A DNA stretch of 36,007 nucleotides from Bacteroides sp. (GTDB taxonomy: Bacteria > Bacteroidota > Bacteroidia > Bacteroidales > Bacteroidaceae): positions 1-36,007 of the forward strand of contig JAJQFD010000043.1 in the NCBI GenBank assembly GCA_021201335.1, in the 5' to 3' direction. Shown here in pieces: positions 1 to 7,720 of the stretch. Under the pieces are notes generated by a model that ran no database searches, had not been told where the DNA came from, and saw only the letters and a program-made list of their open reading frames with translations. The translations under genes were made by a program, and so were the position numbers. Numbering within the stretch: the stretch's first letter is position 1; the number at the start of each line of letters is the position of its first letter.

Positions 1-1533
1 GTATTCAGGGATGAACATGTTCGCTGCTTTGTCGAAAAGCGGGGCATCCCTGACAGCATTCTGATGGAGGCGGATATCTCTTCCGGAGAGGAATATTTCT
101 CGCAGACGGGTCGCAAAGAATCCTGCATCTGCTTTAATTACTACGAGGGCAACCGTCTGGTAAACACCAAGTTCCGCACGCTCGACAAGCATTTTAAGAT
201 GACGCCGGGCGCCGAACTCATCCCCTATAACATCAACGGCATCCTGGGCAAATGCGAATGCATCATCACCGAAGGCGAAATCGACGCCCTCTCCTTCATG
301 GCCATCGGTCGCACCGATGTGATCTCCGTGCCCGGTGGGGCCAACCGCAACCTCACCTGGATGGATCGGTTCATCGAAACCCACTTTGAAGACAAACGGG
401 TGATTTACCTCGCTGTGGACAACGACCGCAAAGGCAACGAGCTGCGCGACGAACTCCTGCGCCGCCTGGGCCCCGAACGCTGCCGCATTATCGACCTCTC
501 TCCTTCGAAAGATGCCAACGAACTGTTGCTCGAAGAGAATGGTGCCGAGGCGTTGCTAACCGCGCTGATGAATGCGCCCGAAGCACCGCTCGAAGGCGTC
601 TACACAGCCAACGATGTGGAAGAAGACCTGCAAGCCCTCTTCGACAACGGACCAGGACGCGGTGCCGAAACCGGCCTGACCAATCTCGACAAACTCTGTA
701 CCTTCGAGCTGGGACGCGTATGCGTAGTTACCGGAATTCCCGGTTCAGGTAAATCGGAATTTGTAGACGAACTCGTGATTCGCCTCAACATGTTGCACGG
801 CTGGAAAGCAGCGTATTTCAGTCCTGAAAATCAGCCCCTTGCCTATCATTTCCGCAAGCTGGTGGAGAAGCTCACCGGGCAGAGTTTCAAGAAAGGCATC
901 CTGAGCCAGATACAACTCCAAGCAGCGATGAACTACCTGAGCGAGAATATTTTCTCCATCCTGCCGCGCGAAAACTACACGATCGACCACATCCTCTCCC
1001 GCGCCCTCGAACTGGTACGACGCAAGGGAATCAACACCCTCGTGCTCGACCCCATTAATCGGGTAGACCACCAGATTCCGGCCGGACAGAGCGAAACGAA
1101 CTACATCAGCAGTCTGCTCGATAGTCTCAGCAACTTCGCCATGCGCAACAAATGCCTCGTCATCCTCGTTGCCCACCCCCGCAAGATGAACCGCGAGCCA
1201 GGGCGCCTGAAAGAGCCTGTACCCTCGCTGTACGACATCAACGGATCGGCCAATTACTACAACAAAGCCGATTTCGGATTAGTGGTAGAGCGCGATCGTC
1301 AGAACCAGCTGACCAACATCCACGTGCAGAAAGTGAAATTCAAGCACCTGGGCGACAATGGCGAAGCCCCGCTGGTGTACAACATCCGCAACGGACGCTT
1401 CGGCTCCTGCGAGCTCCAGCCACCCGGTGCCGATCCGAACAGAATTCTCCTAGCCTCTGCCGAGTACGATAACGATAGCTGGCTGCCCCAGCCCGGCGGT
1501 ATGCAATTATCTTTTGAAATCGAAACAGAATGA
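1..1533 (+). CDS. Toprim / DnaB-type primase-helicase, 5' end outside window
   Basis: The reading frame is open from base 1, so the N-terminus (probably including a zinc-binding primase part) lies outside. It encodes a Toprim domain: the acidic motif TEGEID is near nt 268 and AVDNDRKG near nt 412. A RecA-like hexameric helicase domain follows, with Walker A GIPGSGKS (nt 733-756), a Walker B-like LVLDP (nt 1039-1053) and a sensor-like LVAHPRK. This order is that of T7 gp4/Twinkle-like primase-helicases, which prime and unwind DNA at a fork. The stop overlaps the start of the next gene (ATGA), so the two are translationally coupled. Together with the DUF4248 and HU-like genes it forms a module common in Bacteroidales. 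The GC-rich codon use differs from the rest of the window. The domain assignment is firm; a role in replication of a mobile element rather than the host is open. Confidence 0.85.
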   Translation, partial: VFRDEHVRCFVEKRGIPDSILMEADISSGEEYFSQTGRKESCICFNYYEGNRLVNTKFRTLDKHFKMTPGAELIPYNINGILGKCECIITEGEIDALSFMAIGRTDVISVPGGANRNLTWMDRFIETHFEDKRVIYLAVDNDRKGNELRDELLRRLGPERCRIIDLSPSKDANELLLEENGAEALLTALMNAPEAPLEGVYTANDVEEDLQALFDNGPGRGAETGLTNLDKLCTFELGRVCVVTGIPGSGKSEFVDELVIRLNMLHGWKAAYFSPENQPLAYHFRKLVEKLTGQSFKKGILSQIQLQAAMNYLSENIFSILPRENYTIDHILSRALELVRRKGINTLVLDPINRVDHQIPAGQSETNYISSLLDSLSNFAMRNKCLVILVAHPRKMNREPGRLKEPVPSLYDINGSANYYNKADFGLVVERDRQNQLTNIHVQKVKFKHLGDNGEAPLVYNIRNGRFGSCELQPPGADPNRILLASAEYDNDSWLPQPGGMQLSFEIETE

Positions 1534-1766
1534 AAACTACCCAAGCAGAAATCCATTTTCCGATACGCGCATACCGAAAAACCGACCTGGCGATGCTGTA
1601 CAATCCGCACTACACCCGCCGGACGGCCCTGCGCAAGCTCAATGTCTGGATACGCCAATTCCCCGGCTTAGAAGAATCTCTGCTCGCTTCGGGAATGCGT
1701 CCGCAAGCCAGAGAGTACTCCGCCTACCAGGTGCAACTGATTGTGGAACACCTCGGAACACCGTAA
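1530..1766 (+). CDS. DUF4248 family small protein
   Basis: A 78-aa basic protein whose ATG overlaps the preceding stop codon (ATGA). The pattern YRKTDLAMLYNP near the N-terminus, followed by a run resembling 'ALRKLNVWIRQFPGL' and ending in 'YSAYQVQLIVEHLGTP', is what I recall of the DUF4248 family of Bacteroidales. That family is helix-rich, has no assigned reaction, and is repeatedly found between a primase/VirE-type gene and an HU-like gene. No signal peptide or membrane segment is visible, so it should be cytoplasmic. A nucleic-acid-binding or adaptor role beside the primase-helicase is inferred from context only. Confidence 0.7.
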   Translation: MKTTQAEIHFPIRAYRKTDLAMLYNPHYTRRTALRKLNVWIRQFPGLEESLLASGMRPQAREYSAYQVQLIVEHLGTP

Positions 1767-1855
1767 GCCTGTTAAAAACATCTAATTTAATCTTTATAAT
1801 TCTTAATGGTGCTCCGTCCGGCACTCTTCCGGCACTGCGTCAAAATCCGGTGATT

Positions 1856-1863
1856 TATCTTTG
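1856..1863 (+). promoter_or_regulatory. -7 box (TATCTTTG) upstream of HU-like gene
   Basis: An exact match to the Bacteroidota -7 consensus TAnnTTTG, 80 bp before the HU-like start. No TTTG lies at the expected -33 spacing. The 176-bp gap after the DUF4248 gene makes a separate HU promoter plausible. The call rests on the -7 box alone. Confidence 0.4.
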
Positions 1864-1942
1864 CTTCTGAGAAAGGGAAGGTGCGCAACTCCCCTTTCAC
1901 AAGAAATAAAATTAATGACAAACAACACAAAACTTAAACAAC

Positions 1943-2485
1943 ATGGCAATACCTGTTAAACGTTACAAACGACATAAAATTTTTAGCGATCCTACCTCAC
2001 CCGTCCTCAACTACCTGAAGCCCGTACCCGGTCATTCGCGAACGCATACCATCGAAGATGCGGCCCGCGAAATCGAAACCACCGGCGCAATGAGTGTGGA
2101 AGATGTGGTGCACGTGATGAAATCCTTCGTTCGCCGTTTGCGAATCATCCTCACCCAGGGCGATAAGATCAAAATCGATGGCCTGGGTACTTTCCACGTC
2201 ACCTTCAATTGCGATGGCACTGAGAACGAGAAAGACTGCACAGTACGAAATATCCGCAAGGTGAATGTCCGCTTCATGGTCGATAATTCTCTGCGCCTGG
2301 TAAATGACAGCATAGCCAGCACCCGGGGCGGCGACAATAATGTCACTTTTTATATTAAAGGTGATACCGAATCTCTGAATGACAACACAAACACAAATCC
2401 GGGCGATGATAACGGCGACGGTGATCAAGGTAGTGGAAATGGTGGCGGAGGCAATGGTGGCGGGTTTATCGACCCCGCAGCGTGA
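1943..2485 (+). CDS. HU-like (HU-HIG type) DNA-binding protein with Gly/Asn/Asp tail
   Basis: A 180-aa protein. Residues 1 to about 125 look like the HU/IHF-like fold as found in Bacteroidota (MAIPVKRYKR start; 'KIDGLGTFHVTF' is the typical beta-arm approach). Residues from about 140 form a low-complexity tail rich in Gly, Asn and Asp. HU-like proteins bend and coat DNA. In Bacteroidales genomes this variant often follows a primase/VirE gene and a DUF4248 gene, and often precedes an N-acetylmuramoyl-alanine amidase; no amidase follows here. The disordered acidic tail is unlike canonical 90-aa HU and may tune DNA affinity (inference). Confidence 0.75.
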   Translation: MAIPVKRYKRHKIFSDPTSPVLNYLKPVPGHSRTHTIEDAAREIETTGAMSVEDVVHVMKSFVRRLRIILTQGDKIKIDGLGTFHVTFNCDGTENEKDCTVRNIRKVNVRFMVDNSLRLVNDSIASTRGGDNNVTFYIKGDTESLNDNTNTNPGDDNGDGDQGSGNGGGGNGGGFIDPAA

Positions 2486-2587
2486 CAAGCACAAGCACTG
2501 AAAGTGCGCCAGATCTAGCCCAGGGCTGCACTCGCTTGGCTCGCTGACCCAGTCATGGTTGGAAGATTTTAAGACGTTAAACTCTGT

Positions 2588-2791
2588 AAGAAATCCCGCA
2601 GGGATTGCAGGTGCATAACCGGGGGATGCATATCCCACGGGATAGGAGATAGAATAATCCCGGGAGCCACGAATAGTGGGTCAATAACATACATTCACCC
2701 TCTATTGGGGCTGTCAGAGTAGAGTCGGGTTAGCTGTTTCCACGGGATGTAATCCCACGGTTATGCACGTCAAATCCCTCCGGGATTTCTT
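2588..2791. repeat. Long imperfect inverted repeat, each arm with two hairpins
   Basis: The left arm (2588-2640) and the reverse complement of the right arm (2741-2791) align almost throughout, sharing AAGAAATCCCG, AGGGATT, GTGCATAACCG and CATCCC/ATCCCAC blocks with few differences. Each arm contains two short palindromes (AATCCC/GGGATT and CCGTGGGAT/ATCCCACGG-like). The centre (2641-2740) has no convincing reading frame. It occupies most of the 483-bp gap between the HU-like gene and a lipoprotein. It looks like a REP- or MITE-type unit or a strongly structured RNA; no transposase is present. Confidence 0.65.
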
Positions 2792-2908
2792 CACCAGACC
2801 ATAGATTTTGGCTGGATTACTAAAGGAATGTTATCTTCCGACCACGACTGGTATTCCATCTACAATCGAAACATTTCTCCTGTAAACCGGCAGTTCTCTT
2901 TCATAAAA

Positions 2909-2939
2909 TTTGATCATTCCATTTAAATTACTACTTTTG
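2909..2939 (+). promoter_or_regulatory. Bacteroidota sigma-70-type promoter for lipoprotein 2969-3865
   Basis: TTTG at 2909-2912, a 19-bp spacer, then TACTTTTG at 2932-2939. Both boxes match the Bacteroides -33/-7 consensus. The start codon is 29 bp after the -7 box. Confidence 0.7.
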
Positions 2940-2968
2940 ACTTTTATTTCACTAACACAAAGACATAA

Positions 2969-3865
2969 ATGAAACACTTGAACCTCATTGCCGTAATTTG
3001 GGGTATCTTCATTTTAACCCTATTCTCCTGTTCTGACAAGGTAGAATGGGAAACCACCTGTCCTCCCGGTGTAAAAGAGTTACGGATTGAAAAAAGTTAT
3101 TATGTCCTCACCGAATGTACCCATTTCGAGATTAACATTAAAAATGGTAGCGGAGATTATACCATTATCCCTGGTAAAGAGGGTGTGGTAGAATTTGATG
3201 CTTTTCCCCCGGAAAACCTCCCCGGTATGATCTACTGTAAAACGAAAACCAAAGGAGAAACCACCCTGCGCATAAAAGATAATAAAACAGGACTTACAGG
3301 TTCTGTAGATATCCAGGTAACGAACGCTTACTTTTTGTTTTCTATATATACTTCAGCAACGAAAAGTCCTACCATTTCTGTCGATCATCCCGATCCTGAT
3401 CAGAAAAAAATCATTGAAGAAAAACTGAAAAGTTATTATCATTTCTCCACAAAACGCCAGTACTTGCTGGTGAAAAATGAGAAGAAAACTTTCTATACAT
3501 TTGCGGAGAATATCGATTTAGGAAAAGGCACTGTTGAAGCAACTGGCACGTATGAAATTGACTTTACAAAAGAGCGCTGTAGTGTTACGCTTCAACAAAA
3601 GATGATCGGGCTCGGTAATCAGGATGTAATCTGCACCGTTACCTTCGACGAGGCCCTCACCGCCAAACTTAACAACCTTTACAACGAGGCACCCAAAGGA
3701 GTTACCGCTCGTGCGATACCTCTGGAGATGGAAACGTTCAATATGGAGGAAAACTTCACCAGCCAGTTCATCCAGGATTATCCGGAGCTGGTGGATTGTC
3801 ACATCGATTATCCGGTGCTCTATGCCGCCCCTATTGAACCCTGGGTTCCAGTGAGATTATTATAA
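2969..3865 (+). CDS. Lipoprotein of unknown function
   Basis: A 298-aa protein with a lipoprotein signal peptide: a hydrophobic run followed by the lipobox LFSC (Cys near residue 21), then SDK, so an envelope lipoprotein is expected. Residues 35-120 look beta-rich and end with GLTGSVDIQVT, a pattern typical of bacterial Ig-like strands. The C-terminal half has no motif I recognise. It has its own well-formed promoter upstream and a strong terminator downstream, so it is probably monocistronic. No function is assigned. Confidence 0.75.
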   Translation: MKHLNLIAVIWGIFILTLFSCSDKVEWETTCPPGVKELRIEKSYYVLTECTHFEINIKNGSGDYTIIPGKEGVVEFDAFPPENLPGMIYCKTKTKGETTLRIKDNKTGLTGSVDIQVTNAYFLFSIYTSATKSPTISVDHPDPDQKKIIEEKLKSYYHFSTKRQYLLVKNEKKTFYTFAENIDLGKGTVEATGTYEIDFTKERCSVTLQQKMIGLGNQDVICTVTFDEALTAKLNNLYNEAPKGVTARAIPLEMETFNMEENFTSQFIQDYPELVDCHIDYPVLYAAPIEPWVPVRLL

Positions 3866-3895
3866 TAATTCAATAAAATCTTTCTCTTATAAAAG

Positions 3896-3927
3896 GAAGG
3901 CGTCTGGGAAGATACCTTCTTTTTTTT
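3896..3927 (+). terminator. Rho-independent terminator after lipoprotein gene
   Basis: Stem 3896-3905/3910-3919 (GAAGGCGTCT with AGATACCTTC, one mismatch), a GGGA loop, then eight T at 3920-3927. It lies about 30 bp after the stop codon. Confidence 0.8.
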
Positions 3928-4132
3928 GCCTGCATCCTTCGCTCAACTCAATAAGAATATATTTAACATAAAAACACGGAAGAGTCCTAAGCAAATGCCA
4001 GTACTTCAATAAAAATATTTCTCAACATTTATTAAACAATTTAAAAACTTATTTGTTCTATCTAAAACTGAACAAATCAAGTTCATTTTTATTACAAAAC
4101 GATTTCATGAATTCACTTAGCGTTTTCAATGT

Positions 4133-4954
4133 ATGAGAAACACATTTCTACTTTTCTTACTGGCAAGCTTGCTGATTACGTCCTGTTCAAAAATGGATGA
4201 ACTGGAATCACCAGTTCTCTGCCCATCCGAAGCGGAAACCCGCACTACCAGGGATGAAAATCCTGTGATCATTCCGTCGCCCCCTGCCGTGTGTTTTACG
4301 GTAGAAGGCAACGAGGTTATACCAGAGATCATCAATGTAAAAATCGGAAAGTTACCCTCGTTAGGCGCAATGACTTCCATCCAGGTCTCCCTTCGGGGAC
4401 GCGACGCGGCCATGTTCTATGTAGTAAAACCCGAATTGTCTTTATCGGCTATGTTAGACCAGTTGTTGGGTAACGGGCTGGACATATCCGTGGGATTCCT
4501 TCCTTCGGGCATTCCCGGAGACTATGAAGCGGAACTTTTGATCGAAACATCCATCCTCGGAATTCGTCTCCCTTCACAAACTGTCGTTCCGCTGTGCGCT
4601 ACTTACATTGCACAACCTGTAGAGTTGCTCTCTACTTTTCCTGCTTTCGGAGAGCAAATCCTCTTTGTGGTAAATACTCCGGAGGATCAAGAAGAGGGTT
4701 ACTATTATCTTACCTTCACCTTTAATCAGCCGGTCAGTTTTCTCTCCAATTACACAAAAGATGATACCCAACAATTGATTGATTATACCTATTCAGGCCA
4801 TTCGGTAATTTTTAGGTTCAGGGATTGTAAGTCTGACAGTCCGGGATCCGTACGTTCTATCGAATTTCAACCTGGATCATTTGCTTCCAATATCAGTTCT
4901 GCATCAAACGTCGAGCCTATCTTATACTCTTACCTGACAAGACGTACTCCATAA
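4133..4954 (+). CDS. Lipoprotein, tandem paralog A
   Basis: A 273-aa protein with signal peptide and lipobox ITSC (Cys near residue 18). It aligns along its whole length with the next gene: LGAMTSIQVSLRG vs VGLLTSINVTVQG, LLGNGLDISV in both, EAELLIETS in both, YYYLTFTFNQPVSF vs YYYITFTFNQPVSF. The middle part reads like an immunoglobulin-like 'centre' domain; the later part (PVELLSTFPAFGEQ onward) resembles an SbsA-type Ig domain. It is likely a lipid-anchored surface or periplasmic protein. The upstream gap 3866-4132 has a terminator and AT-rich DNA with no convincing promoter. Function unknown. Confidence 0.75.
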   Translation: MRNTFLLFLLASLLITSCSKMDELESPVLCPSEAETRTTRDENPVIIPSPPAVCFTVEGNEVIPEIINVKIGKLPSLGAMTSIQVSLRGRDAAMFYVVKPELSLSAMLDQLLGNGLDISVGFLPSGIPGDYEAELLIETSILGIRLPSQTVVPLCATYIAQPVELLSTFPAFGEQILFVVNTPEDQEEGYYYLTFTFNQPVSFLSNYTKDDTQQLIDYTYSGHSVIFRFRDCKSDSPGSVRSIEFQPGSFASNISSASNVEPILYSYLTRRTP

Positions 4955-5013
4955 AACACTCAACATAGGGAGATCATAATCTCTCTATTTTATTCACTTA
5001 ACAATTTCAACGT

Positions 5014-5823
5014 ATGAAAAAGAAACTTTTTCTTTTCCTGATGGCAGGCTTGCTGATTGCATCCTGTTCGAAACACGAAAACCTGGAAGCCAACCTTCCG
5101 GAAACTGACACCCGCGCCGTTGACGCGAATCCTCTGATTATTACCTCACCTACAGAACTGTATTTCGATGCTGTGATTATCGAGGCTGTAGCCGATAGTG
5201 TCAATGTAAAAATTGCTGGGTTACCCTCAGTGGGGCTATTGACATCTATTAATGTTACTGTTCAGGGCCCTGATGCGCATAAATTTTTACCCTTAACGCC
5301 CGATCTTTCTTTATCAGATATGTTGGGTTTGTTGCTAGGTAATGGGCTAGATATATCTGTGCTTTTCCTTGCTAATGGACAAACCGGAGAATTTGAAGCA
5401 GAGCTGTTGATTGAAACGTCCCTACTCGGTATTCTTCTTCCGATGCAAACTATTGTTCCACTTCACGCTAGCTACAATCCGGCACCTGTAGAGTTAGTAT
5501 CAACATCCCCTACAGAAGGACAGCCAATCACTTTTGTGGAAGATGATCCAGACACAGACGGTGAGCAAGGTTACTATTATATTACCTTCACCTTTAATCA
5601 ACCAGTCAGTTTCATAGGTCCACTTCAAAAAAACGGAACGCAGCAATTGGTTGAGAATATCGATAATGATAATACAGTTACTCTCAAGTTCAGAGATTTT
5701 AAGTATGGAAGTCCGGGATTTTTAACTCTTATCAATCTGCCGGCAGGATCTGTTGTTTCCACCAGGAGTGGTCATTCAAATGACGAAGATATATACTATG
5801 GCTACCGGGTGATTGCTAATTAA
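5014..5823 (+). CDS. Lipoprotein, tandem paralog B
   Basis: A 269-aa protein with signal peptide and lipobox IASC (Cys near residue 18). It is a clear duplicate of the preceding gene, with the same domain order, sharing LLGNGLDISV and TFTFNQPVSF. The gap to the first copy is 59 bp, which suggests one transcript. The N-terminal 40 residues after the lipobox and the C-terminal tail are the least conserved, while the hydrophobic core strands are kept, which fits two functional copies that are diverging. No enzyme motif is visible; a structural or ligand-binding role in the envelope is inferred. Confidence 0.75.
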   Translation: MKKKLFLFLMAGLLIASCSKHENLEANLPETDTRAVDANPLIITSPTELYFDAVIIEAVADSVNVKIAGLPSVGLLTSINVTVQGPDAHKFLPLTPDLSLSDMLGLLLGNGLDISVLFLANGQTGEFEAELLIETSLLGILLPMQTIVPLHASYNPAPVELVSTSPTEGQPITFVEDDPDTDGEQGYYYITFTFNQPVSFIGPLQKNGTQQLVENIDNDNTVTLKFRDFKYGSPGFLTLINLPAGSVVSTRSGHSNDEDIYYGYRVIAN

Positions 5824-5860
5824 AAAAAGAAAGGGTTGGCTGTAAAGAAGTCCAGCCCTT
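5822..5860 (-). terminator. Terminator for S41 peptidase gene (minus strand)
   Basis: Read on the minus strand, AAGGGCTGG pairs with TTGGGTTGG's partner strand (arms 5831-5839 and 5852-5860, one G-T pair), followed by a T-rich run complementary to 5822-5828. It sits between two convergent genes and its T-run overlaps the region of the lipoprotein stop codon. Confidence 0.65.
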
Positions 5861-5894
5861 CATTTAAAACAACGTATAGATGAAAAAGAATTTC

Positions 5895-7268
5895 TTACTT
5901 TTCTCTTTTACTCTTTATGTCATTAAGTGCATATTCCAATGCTTGCTCTTGGGGTAAGATGATATCGGGCATCGTGCCATGTATATTTTTATCGTCCGCA
6001 TTGTACTCATACAAACGAGCAAAGGATATTGTACTTTCTATTTGGGAATGAGGCAACCGATAAATAACAATGTCCCCAAAACAAACCGACATTCCACCAG
6101 ATTCTTCACCAATGATGGTTCCCATCTTAAATTCCTTAAAAGCCCACGAAAAACTTCCAGCTGAGGAAAAGGTGGTATGGCCTATTAAGAGGTAAACATC
6201 TCCATCAAAACGTAAGGAATCCGGGCGAAGCGGGATGAGTTTATCCGTTTTATTTTCGATTATTCCATTGGGCTGGCTGGAGTAATCCTTTTTAAAGTTT
6301 TCCAGGGCCAGTTTCTTTTGTAAATCACTATACTTGATAATCGTTTTACTGAATTGCTGGAAAGGTACTGGTGAAATATACTGAAACAATTCATCCCCAA
6401 TACGGGAATCGCCACCGCCATTCATCCTCATATCAATAACTAACTGGTTGATATTGCTTTCCTTGATCTGTGTAAACATATCCTTAGCAAAAACTTTGAA
6501 CTTCTCGATGTCTGCAAAAGCATTGAAGGTCATAAGAGCCGTATTGCCGTCTATTATCTGGAAAGAATACGGTTTCGGAGAAATCCTTTCATGCAAGTCC
6601 GATTGGATATATAGTTTGTAAGGAATACCTTTAACAGAGGATACTTCTTTTCTTTGTTCTTTATTTACATATTCTACGGTGAATTCATCAACCGGATAGA
6701 GCATGTACAGAAAATGAGTAAAATCTCTGTTTATTTTGGATAAACGGAAGAAAGGTCGTTCTCCGCTACAATAGGGTAACATTTGGGAGATAAGCGATTG
6801 ATAACTTTGCCCGTTGATCGATAGAATTTGTGCGCCAGCCTGTATAACGGATTCTCCCTCCCGGTAATCATCAGTAACATATATCTTAGCATCGTTTGTA
6901 TTTATTTCAACAGACAATGGGAACACAGAAGGGTTTTTATCCAATAATTCCTTTTTCGGGAAATAAAGCTGGGTATGGCCATCTCCCAGTATAGTCGTCA
7001 ATGGTTGAATATGTTTATAGAGATCAATGGCTGTTATGTCTGTAGGCGGTAAGTTATTTCGGGTGCTGTCGAGTATGTTATGGAAAGTCTCTTCCTTGCA
7101 TTCGAAAAATAAATCCGGGTGTATCTCTTGCATGGCCGATGCAAATGCGTTTAAGTCTTCTGTTGCTTGGTATTGAGAGATCTTCACGTCTGATTGTGTA
7201 GTTTGGGCCCATCCAAAGGCATTCGATAGTGAAATTAATATATACGAAACGAATAATTGTGTTTTCAT
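5895..7268 (-). CDS. Secreted S41 family (C-terminal processing-like) peptidase
   Basis: A 457-aa protein with a cleavable signal peptide (about residues 1-21, ending FGWAQ). Visible S41 features are GDGHT near 95-99, a PDZ-like stretch near 122-165 (REGESVIQAGAQILSINGQ), RMNGGGDS at 281-288, the nucleophile motif TTFSSAGS with Ser368/369, and GEESGG at 387-392. This matches the tricorn/IRBP-like S41 branch common in Bacteroidota, which cleaves peptides in the periplasm. A good minus-strand promoter (7299-7330) and a terminator flank it, so it should be a single-gene unit. The substrate cannot be inferred. Confidence 0.85.
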   Translation of the reverse strand: MKTQLFVSYILISLSNAFGWAQTTQSDVKISQYQATEDLNAFASAMQEIHPDLFFECKEETFHNILDSTRNNLPPTDITAIDLYKHIQPLTTILGDGHTQLYFPKKELLDKNPSVFPLSVEINTNDAKIYVTDDYREGESVIQAGAQILSINGQSYQSLISQMLPYCSGERPFFRLSKINRDFTHFLYMLYPVDEFTVEYVNKEQRKEVSSVKGIPYKLYIQSDLHERISPKPYSFQIIDGNTALMTFNAFADIEKFKVFAKDMFTQIKESNINQLVIDMRMNGGGDSRIGDELFQYISPVPFQQFSKTIIKYSDLQKKLALENFKKDYSSQPNGIIENKTDKLIPLRPDSLRFDGDVYLLIGHTTFSSAGSFSWAFKEFKMGTIIGEESGGMSVCFGDIVIYRLPHSQIESTISFARLYEYNADDKNIHGTMPDIILPQEQALEYALNDIKSKREK

Positions 7269-7298
7269 TGACTTATGGTTTTATAATTATGGAGCGGT

Positions 7299-7330
7299 AA
7301 AAGATACGGACTTTTAACAATAAAAACAAA
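7299..7330 (-). promoter_or_regulatory. Promoter of S41 peptidase gene
   Basis: On the minus strand: TTTG (complement of 7327-7330), a 20-bp spacer, then TATCTTTT (complement of 7299-7306), which is 7 of 8 positions of TAnnTTTG. The start codon is about 30 bp further on. Confidence 0.6.
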
Positions 7331-7417
7331 CACTCAAAGAATTATCCGACTTTTAGGACAATTTTATTCATTTCAGACTCTTCTTTAATCTTAATGAAGA
7401 GGAATGCAATGCTGAAG

Positions 7418-7449
7418 TTTGAAGAATCGGAAATTATGTTCTATATTTG
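7418..7449 (+). promoter_or_regulatory. Bacteroidota promoter for mini-lipoprotein and acyltransferase
   Basis: TTTG at 7418-7421, a 20-bp spacer and an exact TATATTTG at 7442-7449. The first start codon downstream is at 7483 (mini-lipoprotein). The acyltransferase gene follows without an obvious promoter of its own. Confidence 0.7.
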
Positions 7450-7482
7450 TTTTTACAATGAAGAACTAGACTAGAGTTATCT

Positions 7483-7632
7483 ATGAAAAAATTACCTGTT
7501 TTATCCTTTTTGTTGCTATCAGCCATCGTTGTGTTTACAGGATGTAATAAAGACGACGAAGCTCCCGAAGTAATCGAACCTTCCGGTAGTGTACCTGATG
7601 CCATACAATCTAAAACCCTTACATTTGAATAA
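7483..7632 (+). CDS. 49-aa mini-lipoprotein (possibly truncated gene)
   Basis: ATG at 7483, stop TAA at 7630-7632. The product begins MKKLPVLSF, has a hydrophobic run, and a lipobox FTGC with Cys21, then CNKDDEAPEV and ends SKTLTFE. A complete lipoprotein signal with only 28 residues after the lipid-anchored Cys is unusual. A second stop (TGA) follows at once, and the in-phase continuation reads YSAIPDLKMMTLNLF before another stop, so it may be the 5' remnant of a longer lipoprotein. The near-perfect promoter upstream argues that it is expressed. It precedes the acyltransferase by 88 bp. Confidence 0.6.
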   Translation: MKKLPVLSFLLLSAIVVFTGCNKDDEAPEVIEPSGSVPDAIQSKTLTFE

Positions 7633-7720
7633 TGATATTCAGCTATCCCTGATTTGAAAATGATGACGCTTAATCTCTTCTAAAACAATTCTTAACCTAT
7701 AAAACCATAGAAAATAAACC

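Noticed and set aside
5895..7268. Serine protease link to the tandem lipoproteins as one system
   Set aside because: The genes are convergent with separate promoters and a terminator between them; no sequence links them.
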